A stretch of DNA of 64,000 nt from UBA12191 sp964422295. GTDB lineage: Bacteria > Planctomycetota > UBA8108 > UBA1146. The DNA is taken from contig CAYRAM010000003.1 in assembly GCA_964422295.1 (NCBI GenBank), positions 62,001 through 126,000 of the forward strand, in the 5' to 3' direction. The number at the start of each line of letters is the position of its first letter. Within the stretch, counting starts at the first letter, position 1. A model generated the notes under the pieces. The model was given only the letters and a program-made list of their open reading frames with translations, was not told the DNA's origin and searched no databases. Below are positions 1 to 7,993 of this stretch, piece by piece. A program made the translations under genes and the position numbers.

Positions 1-208
1 CGAGGGTTCGACGAAGCATCTCTTCCGCCGCCTTGTTGGTAAAGGTGATGGCGAGGATGGAGCCAGGGCTATTGCCTGCCCTGATGAGACTTGCAATGCG
101 GTGGGTCATCACCCTGGTTTTCCCGCTTCCGGGGCCTGCGACCACCACCAGGGGGCCCCGGTGGTGTTCAACGGCTTGTTCCTGTGCTGGGTTTAGTGCC
201 GAGCTCAT
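1..208 (-). CDS. UvrD/PcrA/Rep-type ATP-dependent DNA helicase, N-terminal fragment
   Basis: Only the first 69 codons are present; the gene runs off the left edge. The reading begins MSSALNPAQEQAVEH and continues into the Walker A motif VVAGPGSGKTR (about residues 22-32) and then AITFTNKAAEEM, which is motif Ia of superfamily 1A helicases. The N-terminal LNPAQEQAV is the Q-motif that contacts adenine. Such helicases unwind DNA 3' to 5' in nucleotide excision and mismatch repair or at stalled forks. The ATG at 208 follows an AAGG-like site 14 bases upstream, and an in-frame TTG lies seven codons further up, so the start is not firm. The fragment is too short to tell UvrD, PcrA and Rep apart. 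Confidence 0.88.
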   Translation of the reverse strand, partial: MSSALNPAQEQAVEHHRGPLVVVAGPGSGKTRVMTHRIASLIRAGNSPGSILAITFTNKAAEEMLRRTL

Positions 209-379
209 CGATTCAAAAGCTACCTTCAATGTGTGAATACGGCCAATTCTCCACCAATTGGACCTCGCTGGACCTTCGCGAATGGGCACAGAGTAACAGG
301 GGTTCGGTTACTGCTCGCCTGATAGTATCGTCCACCCCGGAACTGGGCTGGACAAGGGAGATGCCTCCTTCTGTTCAAG

Positions 380-408
380 TTGACGTACTGCGGCAGGTTA
401 TTTATGAT
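380..408 (+). promoter_or_regulatory. sigma70-type promoter for the TPR/alpha-CTD gene
   Basis: TTGACG at 380-385 is separated by 17 bases from TATGAT at 403-408, close to the consensus housekeeping promoter. Transcription would start near 415 and leave a leader of roughly 190 bases before the TTG start at 604. The rest of the 209-603 gap between the divergent helicase and this gene shows no coding signal that I would defend. Confidence 0.55.
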
Positions 409-603
409 TCCAGACTGTTTTCGTCCCGTTTCCAGTCACCGTTCCGGTTGTGCCGGAATGACCCTCGAAATTCGCAGGTACCCCTTCACCGGGGAGAACA
501 CAGGTCCTGCAGCGGGATTCCGTAGTGGTATTCCGTCAGTGGTGTTCCAGCAGTGGTCGAGAGACCGGGAAGTCTGCGCCATTCAATCCCAACAGGAGGC
601 AAG

Positions 604-1884
604 TTGGAAATTCAGGAAGATTTCAGCATCCGTGATCTGATCCTCAAAAATGAGACCCATGTGGATTTTTACCATGATGTTCGCCAAGGAGTTACATCTC
701 GTCGCGACGCCATCGACGAATTGGAGAGTCTCGTCGATGATATCGAGGACGACTTTCGCAGGGCTGTCGCATTGGATCTTCTTGGAAAAAGAGAAGATGC
801 CAAGGAATTCTTGCGCAAGTGCGGCACAAATCCCCTGTGCATCCATCTTCTTGGCAAGTTGAACCTTGAGGAGGGGAACTCTCGCGATGCCCTGCAGGTC
901 CTTGAGAGTGGGTGGGCGAACCACGGAGGCAATTATCCACGGATCGGGATGCTGTTGTGTGAAGCGATGATTCACGAGCATCGGATCGAAGAAGCCCGCG
1001 AACTGTTGGTGAAGTTGCCAGATTCTGTGGATCACCCGCGGATTTGCTATCTCGAGGGTTTGTTGCAGCAACATGAAGGCAATTACGAAGAGGCGCTGCA
1101 ACATTATTCGACCGCTGCAGAAGGTCGCCCGGAGGAGACCCGGTTTCAATTCCGGCTGGGATACATGCACTCCTTGTACGGAGATGAGGAGTCGGCAATT
1201 GAGGCGTATCGGATGTGCCAGAGAAGTACTCCGCTATACGCCAGGGCGATGATCAATCTTGGCCTCCTGTACGAGGATGCCGATCGCTATGAAGAAGCGA
1301 TCACCTGTTACCGGATGGTGCTTTTGTCCAATCCGGATCATCGCAGGGCCCAGTTGTACCTGCGTGATGCGGAAGCCTCCCAATCGATGTACTACGACCG
1401 GGACAAGGAAAAAGAAAAAGTCCGCATGGGACAGGTTTTGCAGATACCCGTGACCGAATTTGAACTCTCTGTTCGCAGTCGCAATTGCCTGCAAAAGATG
1501 GGGATTCACACACTGGGAGACCTCGTTTCCAAAACCGAGGCTGAACTCCTCAGTTACAAGAACTTTGGTGAGACGAGCCTGCAGGAGATCCGCAAAATTC
1601 TGAATCAGAAAAACCTTCGTCTCGGCGAAAGTTCTCAGCGCACCGAAACCTCACTTCTGGGAATGGATAGTGAAGCCCAAGCGTTGCTGGGTGAGCCTGT
1701 CAGCATTCTTGAGTTGTCCAGCAGGAGCCAGCGTTGCATGGACCGTTTGGGAATCGAAACCATCGCGGATCTATTGCAGAGAAATGAACTGGAACTGGTC
1801 AGCCAGAAGAACTTTGGTGTCACTTCCCTGAATGAGGTCAAGCGCAAGTTGACCGAACGTGGGCTAAACCTGACCACCGGATAA
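604..1884 (+). CDS. TPR protein with two C-terminal RNA polymerase alpha-CTD-like modules
   Basis: A cytoplasmic protein of about 426 residues. Tetratricopeptide-like helices fill roughly residues 60-265 (for example EEALQHYSTAAEGRPE and EEAITCYRMVLLSNPD). They are followed by two copies of a helix-hairpin-helix module resembling the C-terminal domain of RNA polymerase alpha: LSVRSRNCLQKMGIHTLGDL with KNFGETSLQEI at about 285-341, and LSSRSQRCMDRLGIETIADL with KNFGVTSLNEV at about 365-424. In RpoA this module binds UP-element DNA and activators. A TPR fusion carrying two of them suggests a transcription-related adaptor, but that role is inferred. I place the start at TTG 604 because AGGAGG lies at 594-599, four bases upstream; ATG 553 is in frame but has no ribosome-binding site. 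ruvA follows after nine bases. Confidence 0.85.
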   Translation: MEIQEDFSIRDLILKNETHVDFYHDVRQGVTSRRDAIDELESLVDDIEDDFRRAVALDLLGKREDAKEFLRKCGTNPLCIHLLGKLNLEEGNSRDALQVLESGWANHGGNYPRIGMLLCEAMIHEHRIEEARELLVKLPDSVDHPRICYLEGLLQQHEGNYEEALQHYSTAAEGRPEETRFQFRLGYMHSLYGDEESAIEAYRMCQRSTPLYARAMINLGLLYEDADRYEEAITCYRMVLLSNPDHRRAQLYLRDAEASQSMYYDRDKEKEKVRMGQVLQIPVTEFELSVRSRNCLQKMGIHTLGDLVSKTEAELLSYKNFGETSLQEIRKILNQKNLRLGESSQRTETSLLGMDSEAQALLGEPVSILELSSRSQRCMDRLGIETIADLLQRNELELVSQKNFGVTSLNEVKRKLTERGLNLTTG

Positions 1885-1893
1885 GCGGGCGTT

Positions 1894-2493
1894 GTGTACG
1901 AATATCTCTCCGGAGAAGTTGTCCGAATCGGTTCTGACCGTGTCACCCTTGACGTGGTGGGGAGCGGGTATTCCTTGAGGGCACCTTCGGCAACTCTGTC
2001 GAAGTTGCGGGAGGGAAGTTCAGCAAGGCTGTTCATCTCTCACAGGATTCGCGATGACCAGATGCACTTCTTCGGGTTCTCTCAACCAGAGGAGCGGGAT
2101 CTCTTCGAGCGTCTTTGCCAGGTATCGGGTGTTGGCCCTGCATCAGCCCTTGCTCTCCTTTCCCATATCCCTCCCGATCAGTTCAAAGGGGCAATCCTGG
2201 ATGGGGAGAGTTCTGTTCTGGAAAAGGTGAAAGGGATCGGGAAAAAGACGGCGCAGCGTATCGTCCTCGATCTCCGCGGTGCTTTGGAGAAGGAAGAATT
2301 GGCTTCTTCTGCAGGAAGTCCAGCGGTGGCAGGGGTCCCGGAAGGACCCGCTGCGGATGCGGTCAGGGCCCTTCAGGTTCTCGGCTTCCCCCTGACGGAG
2401 GCGCAAGATCGGGTGCGCAGAATCGTCTCCGAGAGTGGAGAATCGGCACTGATTGCCGAAGAATTGGTACGCCTCGCCAGCCGTCGAAGTTGA
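1894..2493 (+). CDS. ruvA: Holliday junction branch migration protein RuvA
   Basis: A 199-residue protein, the usual RuvA length, starting at GTG. RuvA tetramers clamp four-way DNA junctions and load the RuvB motor during recombinational repair. The N-terminal OB fold opens MYEYLSGEVVRIGSDRVTL. Two helix-hairpin-helix motifs follow, VSGVGPASALALL (about residues 77-89) and VKGIGKKTAQRIVLDL (about 112-127). A linker leads to the small C-terminal domain that contacts RuvB (ADAVRALQVLGFPLTEAQ). The gene lies nine bases after the TPR/alpha-CTD gene and is probably co-transcribed with it. ruvB and ruvC are not adjacent. Confidence 0.96.
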   Translation: MYEYLSGEVVRIGSDRVTLDVVGSGYSLRAPSATLSKLREGSSARLFISHRIRDDQMHFFGFSQPEERDLFERLCQVSGVGPASALALLSHIPPDQFKGAILDGESSVLEKVKGIGKKTAQRIVLDLRGALEKEELASSAGSPAVAGVPEGPAADAVRALQVLGFPLTEAQDRVRRIVSESGESALIAEELVRLASRRS

Positions 2494-2662
2494 AGCGGGC
2501 GCAAGCCTCAAGCAACGCTATCATCGAAGTTGTGGCCCTCTCCCGAGGTCACGCCTCTGCGAGACATCAATTGTTTGAATCTCTCCTCTTCCACCTGCAT
2601 CCCTGAACGCCCTCCTGATCCCGGCGGTGCAGTGATACCTCTGGTCCGGAAACGTACACCTT

Positions 2663-3319
2663 ATGACACCCCTGGCATGGATACTCCTGGTACCGCTACT
2701 GCAGCCGATTTCAGCGGATGATTCCTCAAGCTTCGTTCAACGAACCTTCTCCCCTTCACGGTGGGTTCAGTTGGAACCGTTTTCCACTTCCATCGATGCG
2801 ATGGGGGGCGGCATTCCGGGCAGATATTTCAGGCCCCCCGCAGTTGAACAGTCACGCAATCACCTGCAGATATCGCGTTGGTCCTATTCTCTTGGCCGGC
2901 AAATCTATCGGGGACTGCTGGATCGAGCAGCCGGAATCGAAGGGGATGACTTCGGAGAGTGTCTTCAGTTCGGTGATCTCTCCCGGGCTGAAGCGATGAT
3001 TGACGGGATGCCTGCAGACTATGCATTTCACCCCCTCGGCACTGATCCTCTGCTCCATGCACCGCCATGGTGGCTCGAATCACCGAAACGCAATTCTCTG
3101 AATAGTCCTCGTTTGGACCGGACCCCGACGGTGTCGATCTTGATGTGTGATCCGCAGTTCGAAGCCGGGAAGTGGATCTTCGAGAAGCCCCAATTGGGAA
3201 TCGGCCTTACTCTCGATCTGGGGCCTGAAAATCCGGCCTCTCCGTGGGGCTGTCGATTGACGGCAAACTTTGACGATCACGGTGAGATGGGCGTCCTGTT
3301 GCAATTCTGCTGGCACTGA
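2663..3319 (+). CDS. predicted exported protein of unknown function
   Basis: A 218-residue protein that I do not recognise. The N-terminus (MTPLAWILLVPLLQPISADD) looks like a Sec signal peptide with cleavage near residues 18-19. The mature part is rich in Pro, Trp and aromatic residues. It contains LQISRWSYSLGRQIYRGLLD in the middle and ends in alternating hydrophobic stretches (GIGLTLDLG, GVLLQFCWH) that could be beta strands. An outer-membrane or periplasmic beta protein would fit, but nothing proves it. It sits 169 bases after ruvA and just before tRNA-His. The ORF is long and its frame consistent, so I take it to be a real gene. Confidence 0.6.
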   Translation: MTPLAWILLVPLLQPISADDSSSFVQRTFSPSRWVQLEPFSTSIDAMGGGIPGRYFRPPAVEQSRNHLQISRWSYSLGRQIYRGLLDRAAGIEGDDFGECLQFGDLSRAEAMIDGMPADYAFHPLGTDPLLHAPPWWLESPKRNSLNSPRLDRTPTVSILMCDPQFEAGKWIFEKPQLGIGLTLDLGPENPASPWGCRLTANFDDHGEMGVLLQFCWH

Positions 3320-3425
3320 ATATCTGGTCGCCTTGACAGAATCCCCTGACCACGCCACCATTGGCCATCCTCCGAGTCTTTGCTCGGGGGAGAGTGTGCT
3401 TCTGCACCTGTGTAACAAAACCTGT

Positions 3426-3503
3426 GGTGGGTGTAGCTCAGTCGGTTAGAGCGCCAGTTTGTGGTATTGGAGGCCGAGGGTTCGAGTCCCTCCTCCCACC
3501 CCA
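3426..3503 (+). tRNA. tRNA-His (anticodon GTG)
   Basis: Full cloverleaf: acceptor GTGGGTG (3427-3433) with CTCCCAC (3493-3499), D arm GCTC/GAGC, anticodon stem CCAGT/ATTGG around loop TTGTGGT (anticodon GTG), T arm GAGGG-TTCGAGT-CCCTC, and encoded CCA at 3501-3503. The histidine identity is confirmed by the extra G at position -1 (3426) facing discriminator C73 (3500), a feature peculiar to tRNA-His. Acceptor pair 6-67 is a T-T mismatch; all other stem positions pair. A terminator hairpin follows directly. Confidence 0.97.
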
Positions 3504-3510
3504 AAATTTT

Positions 3511-3541
3511 GAAAGGGAGTCCCCAGGGGCTCCCTTATTTT
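3511..3541 (+). terminator. rho-independent terminator after tRNA-His
   Basis: The stem AAGGGAG (3513-3519) pairs with CTCCCTT (3530-3536), with additional C/G pairing inside, and is followed by ATTTT. It lies 10 bases past the tRNA CCA end. It may also serve the convergent arfB gene from the other side. Confidence 0.75.
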
Positions 3542-3617
3542 GTGGATTCAGCAGATTCATGTGGACTTGCTTCTGCAGATACTCGAGCGAAGAATTCCAG
3601 CAATATCGGTCCGTGGG

Positions 3618-4064
3618 TTATGAGTCTTCCCGAAACTTGCCGCGGCCACGTTTAAGTTGGGATCGTTTCTTTTTCTCATCCAGGCGGCGGTTTTTGCTCG
3701 CTTTGGTTGGCTTGGTCGGCGTGCGTGCTTTCTTTCTGTGGAGTGCAGTGGCGAGCCACTCTGCCAGTCTTTCCAAGGCACGATCGCGATTCCTCGCAGC
3801 GGATCGTTCCTCACTGGCGACGATTCTCAGAATCCCGTCTTTGTCCAATTTGGATGAGGAGTTTGAGGTCAGGAGGTCCTTTTCGAAGTCATTCAGAGCG
3901 TGGCTCTCCATCACTGACCAGCGTAGTTCGACAGCGGTCGCCGAGCGATTGGAGTGCTGGCCTCCCGGTCCCCCCCGGGTTTGCTGTCGCAGCTGAATTT
4001 CGTTCCAGGGAATCCAGCGACCTTCTCGCCAAAGGAGTCCCCTGCTGCCGTCTGGTGATTCCAT
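3618..4064 (-). CDS. arfB: ArfB/YaeJ-type ribosome-rescue peptidyl-tRNA hydrolase
   Basis: A 148-residue protein of the class I release factor-like family. ArfB enters the A site of ribosomes stalled on truncated mRNA and hydrolyses peptidyl-tRNA. The catalytic loop GGPGGQHSN contains the GGQ at residues 34-36, preceded by the IQLRQQTR strand. The long Lys/Arg-rich C-terminal tail (AR, KKARTPTKPTK, KKKRSQLKRGRGK) is the part that E. coli ArfB threads into the mRNA channel. I use ATG 4064 because GGAGG sits seven bases upstream and the length then matches the family (about 140 residues); a longer ORF to 4127 lacks such a site. The gene is divergent from the NHL operon. Confidence 0.92.
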   Translation of the reverse strand: MESPDGSRGLLWREGRWIPWNEIQLRQQTRGGPGGQHSNRSATAVELRWSVMESHALNDFEKDLLTSNSSSKLDKDGILRIVASEERSAARNRDRALERLAEWLATALHRKKARTPTKPTKASKNRRLDEKKKRSQLKRGRGKFREDS

Positions 4065-4183
4065 CCGATCCCCTCCACTCTGATCAGGATATGCGGAAGC
4101 TCCATCGGTTGCGAGGATCAAGCGCACTTGCCTCGATGGTGTTCGGGTGGGATGCTGTATCTCGCGAAGGGAATCGGGGAAGC

Positions 4184-6124
4184 ATGGTCAAAGCTCTATC
4201 GTCGTTTCTGATTCTCTTGGGGCTATTGACGCATCCGGGAGATACCTTTGCACAAGAAGATGGGAACTTCTCCGTCGAAGAACTCGGTCGCTGGGGCAGT
4301 TTCAGTGGAGAGCGAGTCTGGGAGCAGCGCACAAAAGCGATTTGCGGACTCGATGGCGGCGGATTTGCAATCATTCTCGCGGATGGAACCCTCGAGCGAT
4401 TTGACCAGTTGAAACCCTTGGGCGAACCTGTTTCCAGGGATCGGATCGCACTCCCCGCCGAGCCGGTCTGTCTTCTACAACTCAACGGAGATCTCTTCCT
4501 CACCGGAACCGATTCGGGCCAACTCTTCCTCATCGATCTTGGGAAGGGGAACAGGGTCGAGGAATGGCCTGCACCGTCGAAACGCTGGCAACCGGTCTCA
4601 TTGGCGCGACGAATTCCACAATCGACAATTCTGGTCGCCGATCGACTCCAAGGTCGGGTTTGGGAGTTGGATGCCGAGGATGGCAGGAAGGTTCACTCTT
4701 GGGATGGCTTTATCGATCCCACCGGTGTTACGGCTGCCGGGGAAGCGGTTTGGGTGACCGATCGCGGGTGGCACCGTTTGATCCCCTGCTACGACGGGGA
4801 ATCCACGGGCAGAATTGATGATGGGATTGGGGACCATGGTGCAGCTCCAGGATTGTTTGCAAGTCCTACCGGCTGTGCGGGCATCTCCGAGCAGTGGATT
4901 TTTGTCAGCGACAGTGACAATCATCGAGTCCAGATCATCGGGAGACATGGAGTTTCACTGCACTCATGGGGGCTTCATGCGCTTAAACCCAGGGAATCTA
5001 GGGGTCGGCTTCACTATCCGGGATCGCTGGTTTTCGATCCTTCAAACAGAGTCGTCGTCGTTTTGGAACCGAGTGAATCCCGAGTCCAATTGTTTGGTGC
5101 CAGGGATCCGGAAAGTCGTCCCGAGGCGGCAGAGGAGTGGCAACGAGTTGACCTGATCTCGCATTTTGGCCGTCACTGGTCCTTGGACAGGGGGCCTCGA
5201 GGATTTCTGCTCGCGGTTCTTGAGCCGGATGCGGAACGGGTCGTCGTTTTGGATCGCAGGTCAGCAAACCCCATCGAAATCGATGACGTCGGCGGGCACG
5301 GATCGAAAGCGACCCAATTTCGTACCCCTTCCGGAATCGACTTCATGAAGTCTGGCGGATTTCCCCGTTTTGTGGTCGCAGATCGAGGGAACCATCGCTT
5401 GCAAATGTTTGAAGTGCGTCGCCAGCCTGAGGCCATCGCCATTCGGGAAGCATGGATCACCGCACTGATTCGCACTGTCGACCTCAAAAAACTGGCATCG
5501 AACTTTTCCGATTGGAAAGGGTCAGTCGCGCCAAAACCCGGGGCAGTCGCTTGTCTCGAATCGGGGCTGATTGCGGTGGTCGATGAGGCAAGTCCACGGA
5601 TCCTGCTGCTCGATCGGCGATTCCATCCGGTGGGCATACTGGGTAGCCCCGAAGAGTTGCGCAATCCGGTCGCCTTGGCGGCGGATGGAGATGGGGTCCT
5701 CGTCGCGGATGCCGGAGCTCACCGAATCGTGCGATTCGGATTGGATAAAACGATGGAAACCTTGTATTCGGGCGGCTCCGCCGGCGATCAGCCGATCCCT
5801 GCAGGGGTCGCACGACACCCGGATGGATCTTGCTATTGGACAGATTCGAGATGGGGAAGGCTCTTTCGAATCCGTGCCGATGGAAGGACTGACCAGGTGC
5901 TTGGCATCGCTGGCCTCTCTGAAGCAACTTCGACGCGGACCGGCGAGAGAGAATTGTTTCGCCCCGGTGCGGTCCAAATCACTCCAGATGGCGAGATTTG
6001 GATCGTCGATCACGGTAATCATCGAGGAGTGGTGTTGGATCCCCATGGCGAGCTGCGTCACTTTGGCAGTCGACCCTACTTGCCGGAGTCGTTGAAGAAT
6101 CCTGAAATCGAAGAGGAGGAGTGA
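4184..6124 (+). CDS. secreted NHL-repeat beta-propeller protein
   Basis: A 646-residue protein with a signal peptide (MVKALSSFLILLGLL, cleavage near residue 24 after TFAQ). The mature part carries at least four clear NHL repeats, recognised by FVSDSDNHRVQII, FVVADRGNHRLQMF, VLVADAGAHRIVRF and IWIVDHGNHRGVVLD. Each is preceded by a P-x-G/A-V/I-x-hydrophobic strand. NHL propellers form binding platforms and seldom have their own catalysis. The start at ATG 4184 gives the signal peptide; the frame is open further up, but that part overlaps arfB antisense. The stop abuts the next gene's ATG (6125), so this is the first gene of an operon with a YtkA-like protein and a di-haem peroxidase. Confidence 0.85.
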   Translation: MVKALSSFLILLGLLTHPGDTFAQEDGNFSVEELGRWGSFSGERVWEQRTKAICGLDGGGFAIILADGTLERFDQLKPLGEPVSRDRIALPAEPVCLLQLNGDLFLTGTDSGQLFLIDLGKGNRVEEWPAPSKRWQPVSLARRIPQSTILVADRLQGRVWELDAEDGRKVHSWDGFIDPTGVTAAGEAVWVTDRGWHRLIPCYDGESTGRIDDGIGDHGAAPGLFASPTGCAGISEQWIFVSDSDNHRVQIIGRHGVSLHSWGLHALKPRESRGRLHYPGSLVFDPSNRVVVVLEPSESRVQLFGARDPESRPEAAEEWQRVDLISHFGRHWSLDRGPRGFLLAVLEPDAERVVVLDRRSANPIEIDDVGGHGSKATQFRTPSGIDFMKSGGFPRFVVADRGNHRLQMFEVRRQPEAIAIREAWITALIRTVDLKKLASNFSDWKGSVAPKPGAVACLESGLIAVVDEASPRILLLDRRFHPVGILGSPEELRNPVALAADGDGVLVADAGAHRIVRFGLDKTMETLYSGGSAGDQPIPAGVARHPDGSCYWTDSRWGRLFRIRADGRTDQVLGIAGLSEATSTRTGERELFRPGAVQITPDGEIWIVDHGNHRGVVLDPHGELRHFGSRPYLPESLKNPEIEEEE

Positions 6125-6625
6125 ATGGATCCCGAGTATGAGGATTCTGAAGGTCCTGGTTGGTGGATCATGGGACTGCTGGGAATCTCCCTGATCTTGG
6201 GACTGATTCTTTTGCTGATGGTCGGCTGCCAATCGGTAAACCCGGCGAACCGCAGCGAAGAGGTTCCATTCCAGTCGGTTCCTCCCATCTCGAGCGGACA
6301 ACTGTTGATGATCACCGGTGACGGAAGTTACCGGGTGGTTCTCGAATTTCCTGAAGACCCTCCCGAAAATCAGGAGTTTGAGGTCACTGGAACGGTCTAC
6401 GATGCTTCCGGCCCCGTTGGCGAAGATGTGAAAGTCATCTTTGATGCAGGGATGCCACACCATGGCCACGGCTTGGCTCTCGATGTGGAAACCGGACGCT
6501 CTGCCGATGGCAGATTTGTAACCCCCGGAGTTCGATTCCACATGAAGGGGCGTTGGCTATTGACTTGTGATGTGATGCAAGGAGCACACCTTGAACGCGC
6601 ACGTGCCTGGGTACGGGTGAATTGA
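6125..6625 (+). CDS. membrane-anchored YtkA/FixH-like domain protein
   Basis: A 166-residue protein with an N-terminal hydrophobic helix (about residues 14-34) ending LMVGC, which could be a lipid attachment cysteine at residue 35 or just a membrane anchor. The exported part is an immunoglobulin-like fold with FEVTGTVYDASG and the histidine-rich motif MPHHGHGL (residues 110-117), typical of YtkA-like domains. Relatives are often encoded near copper or cytochrome genes, and the clustered Met/His residues could bind metal; that is inference. It starts at ATG immediately after the NHL gene's TGA, with a GGAGGA site in the end of that gene. It is followed with no gap by the peroxidase gene, so translational coupling is likely. 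Confidence 0.75.
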   Translation: MDPEYEDSEGPGWWIMGLLGISLILGLILLLMVGCQSVNPANRSEEVPFQSVPPISSGQLLMITGDGSYRVVLEFPEDPPENQEFEVTGTVYDASGPVGEDVKVIFDAGMPHHGHGLALDVETGRSADGRFVTPGVRFHMKGRWLLTCDVMQGAHLERARAWVRVN

Positions 6626-7813
6626 ATGGGCGGAGTGATCCTCATCGCCACGATCACAGCGATGCTCGAAGATCCACTCTTGCCACAGCGATGGCGCGAG
6701 AGGGCCCTCGGACTCTCCCGGGATCCCGCCGCGGAACAAGCACTCATAGAACCCGCTGAGGACTCGCTTCGGCAATTAGGGGAGTTGATCTTTCATTCGA
6801 ATGAGTTTTCGGGGGAGGGTCGACGATCCTGTGCGACATGTCACGATCCACAGCAGGCATTTCAAGACCAACAAACCCATCCCCGGGGTGTTCAGGGGAT
6901 CGCCAGAGACACTCCGAGTCTATGGGGAGTCGCTCAACATCGCTGGTTTGGATGGGACGGGCGTTGGGATTCACTCTGGGCCCAGGCTCTCGAACCGATT
7001 GAAACCAAAGAGGAGATGGACAGTGATCGCTTGCAGTTGCTTCGTTGGATCGCCGCAGATTCCCAGCGGAGGGAGCTCTTTGAAGAGCAGTTCGGTCAAT
7101 TTCCTGGTCTCGGGGGGTTGCCGGAGAAAGCTCGTGAAGGCAAAGGCTGGACTGCCGAATATTTAAATCTGCCCCGATCGCGTCAGAAGAGATTGAATCG
7201 TGCTTTCAGCGATGCAGGGCGGGCCGTGGCTGCCTTCGAAAAATCTTTGGTCGCTCCGAGAACCTCCTTTGATGAATATTTGGATGCGCTCCATAAGGGG
7301 GATGCCAGCAAGGCTGCCGAGTACCCCGTGGAAGCACGAAGGGGGTTGATCCTCTTCCTCGACAAGGGACGTTGTGTCTTTTGTCACAATGGCCCTCTGC
7401 TCTCCGATGGAGAATTTCACGACACCGGCTTGATCAGTTCCGGATCATCGGCTCCTGATTCGGGAAGATACGGGGGCATCATGGAATTGCGAAAGAATCC
7501 CTTCAATTTGCTGGGTGAGTATTCGACAGATCCAGACGGTGCCGCGGCAGACCGCACCCGTCGCTTGAAGCGGGATTCACGAATGTGGGGGGCATTCCGT
7601 ACCCCGGGGTTGCGTGGCATCTCCCGCACTGCGCCCTACTTTCACGATGGCAGCAGGAGCAATCTCGATGAGGTCGTTCGATTTTATTCCCGTCGACAAA
7701 ATGCGCGTCCGGTACACCAGGGAGCAGGACACCACGGTGAGCGCCTGGTGGAAGCACTGGGGCTGACTCCCGCAGAGGAATCACTTCTGGTTCAATTTCT
7801 CAAGACCTTGTAG
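6626..7813 (+). CDS. di-haem cytochrome c peroxidase / MauG family protein
   Basis: A 395-residue protein with two c-type haem attachment motifs, CATCH (69-73) and CVFCH (250-254), spaced as in bacterial di-haem peroxidases and MauG. The family reduces peroxide in the periplasm or oxidises protein side chains through two haems. Other family signatures are TPSLWGVAQHRWFGWDGRWDSL after haem 1 (here split as TPSLWGVAQH and WFGWDGRWDSLW) and RTPGLRGISRTAPYFHDGS near the C-terminus, which carries the haem-2 region ligand loop. The N-terminus has only a short hydrophobic segment (GGVILIATITA), so export is assumed from the haem c chemistry. The start directly follows the YtkA-like stop. The trio suggests an electron-transfer or metal-linked redox unit. 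Confidence 0.9.
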   Translation: MGGVILIATITAMLEDPLLPQRWRERALGLSRDPAAEQALIEPAEDSLRQLGELIFHSNEFSGEGRRSCATCHDPQQAFQDQQTHPRGVQGIARDTPSLWGVAQHRWFGWDGRWDSLWAQALEPIETKEEMDSDRLQLLRWIAADSQRRELFEEQFGQFPGLGGLPEKAREGKGWTAEYLNLPRSRQKRLNRAFSDAGRAVAAFEKSLVAPRTSFDEYLDALHKGDASKAAEYPVEARRGLILFLDKGRCVFCHNGPLLSDGEFHDTGLISSGSSAPDSGRYGGIMELRKNPFNLLGEYSTDPDGAAADRTRRLKRDSRMWGAFRTPGLRGISRTAPYFHDGSRSNLDEVVRFYSRRQNARPVHQGAGHHGERLVEALGLTPAEESLLVQFLKTL

Positions 7814-7993
7814 AGGTGACCAGGACGAGAAGTACTGCCGGTTCGGCATATTTTGGAAGGAACAGTTCATTTCCAGATCTTCTATTCGGGCGATATATCC
7901 AGTATCATCGGGGTAGCCCGACGACGGTATCTCTGGCAGATCATTTGTGCTGTAGCACACTTTGAGCTCTAAAAATTCAGATCGGTACATTCC

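Noticed and set aside
91..640. Overlapping plus-strand frames 91-525 and 380-640
   Set aside because: The first overlaps the helicase antisense and the second overlaps the TPR gene start; neither has a ribosome-binding site or recognisable domain.
5522..6541. Long open frame of 339 codons on the minus strand
   Set aside because: It lies wholly antisense to the NHL and YtkA-like genes, has low-complexity composition, no ribosome-binding site and no recognisable domain.
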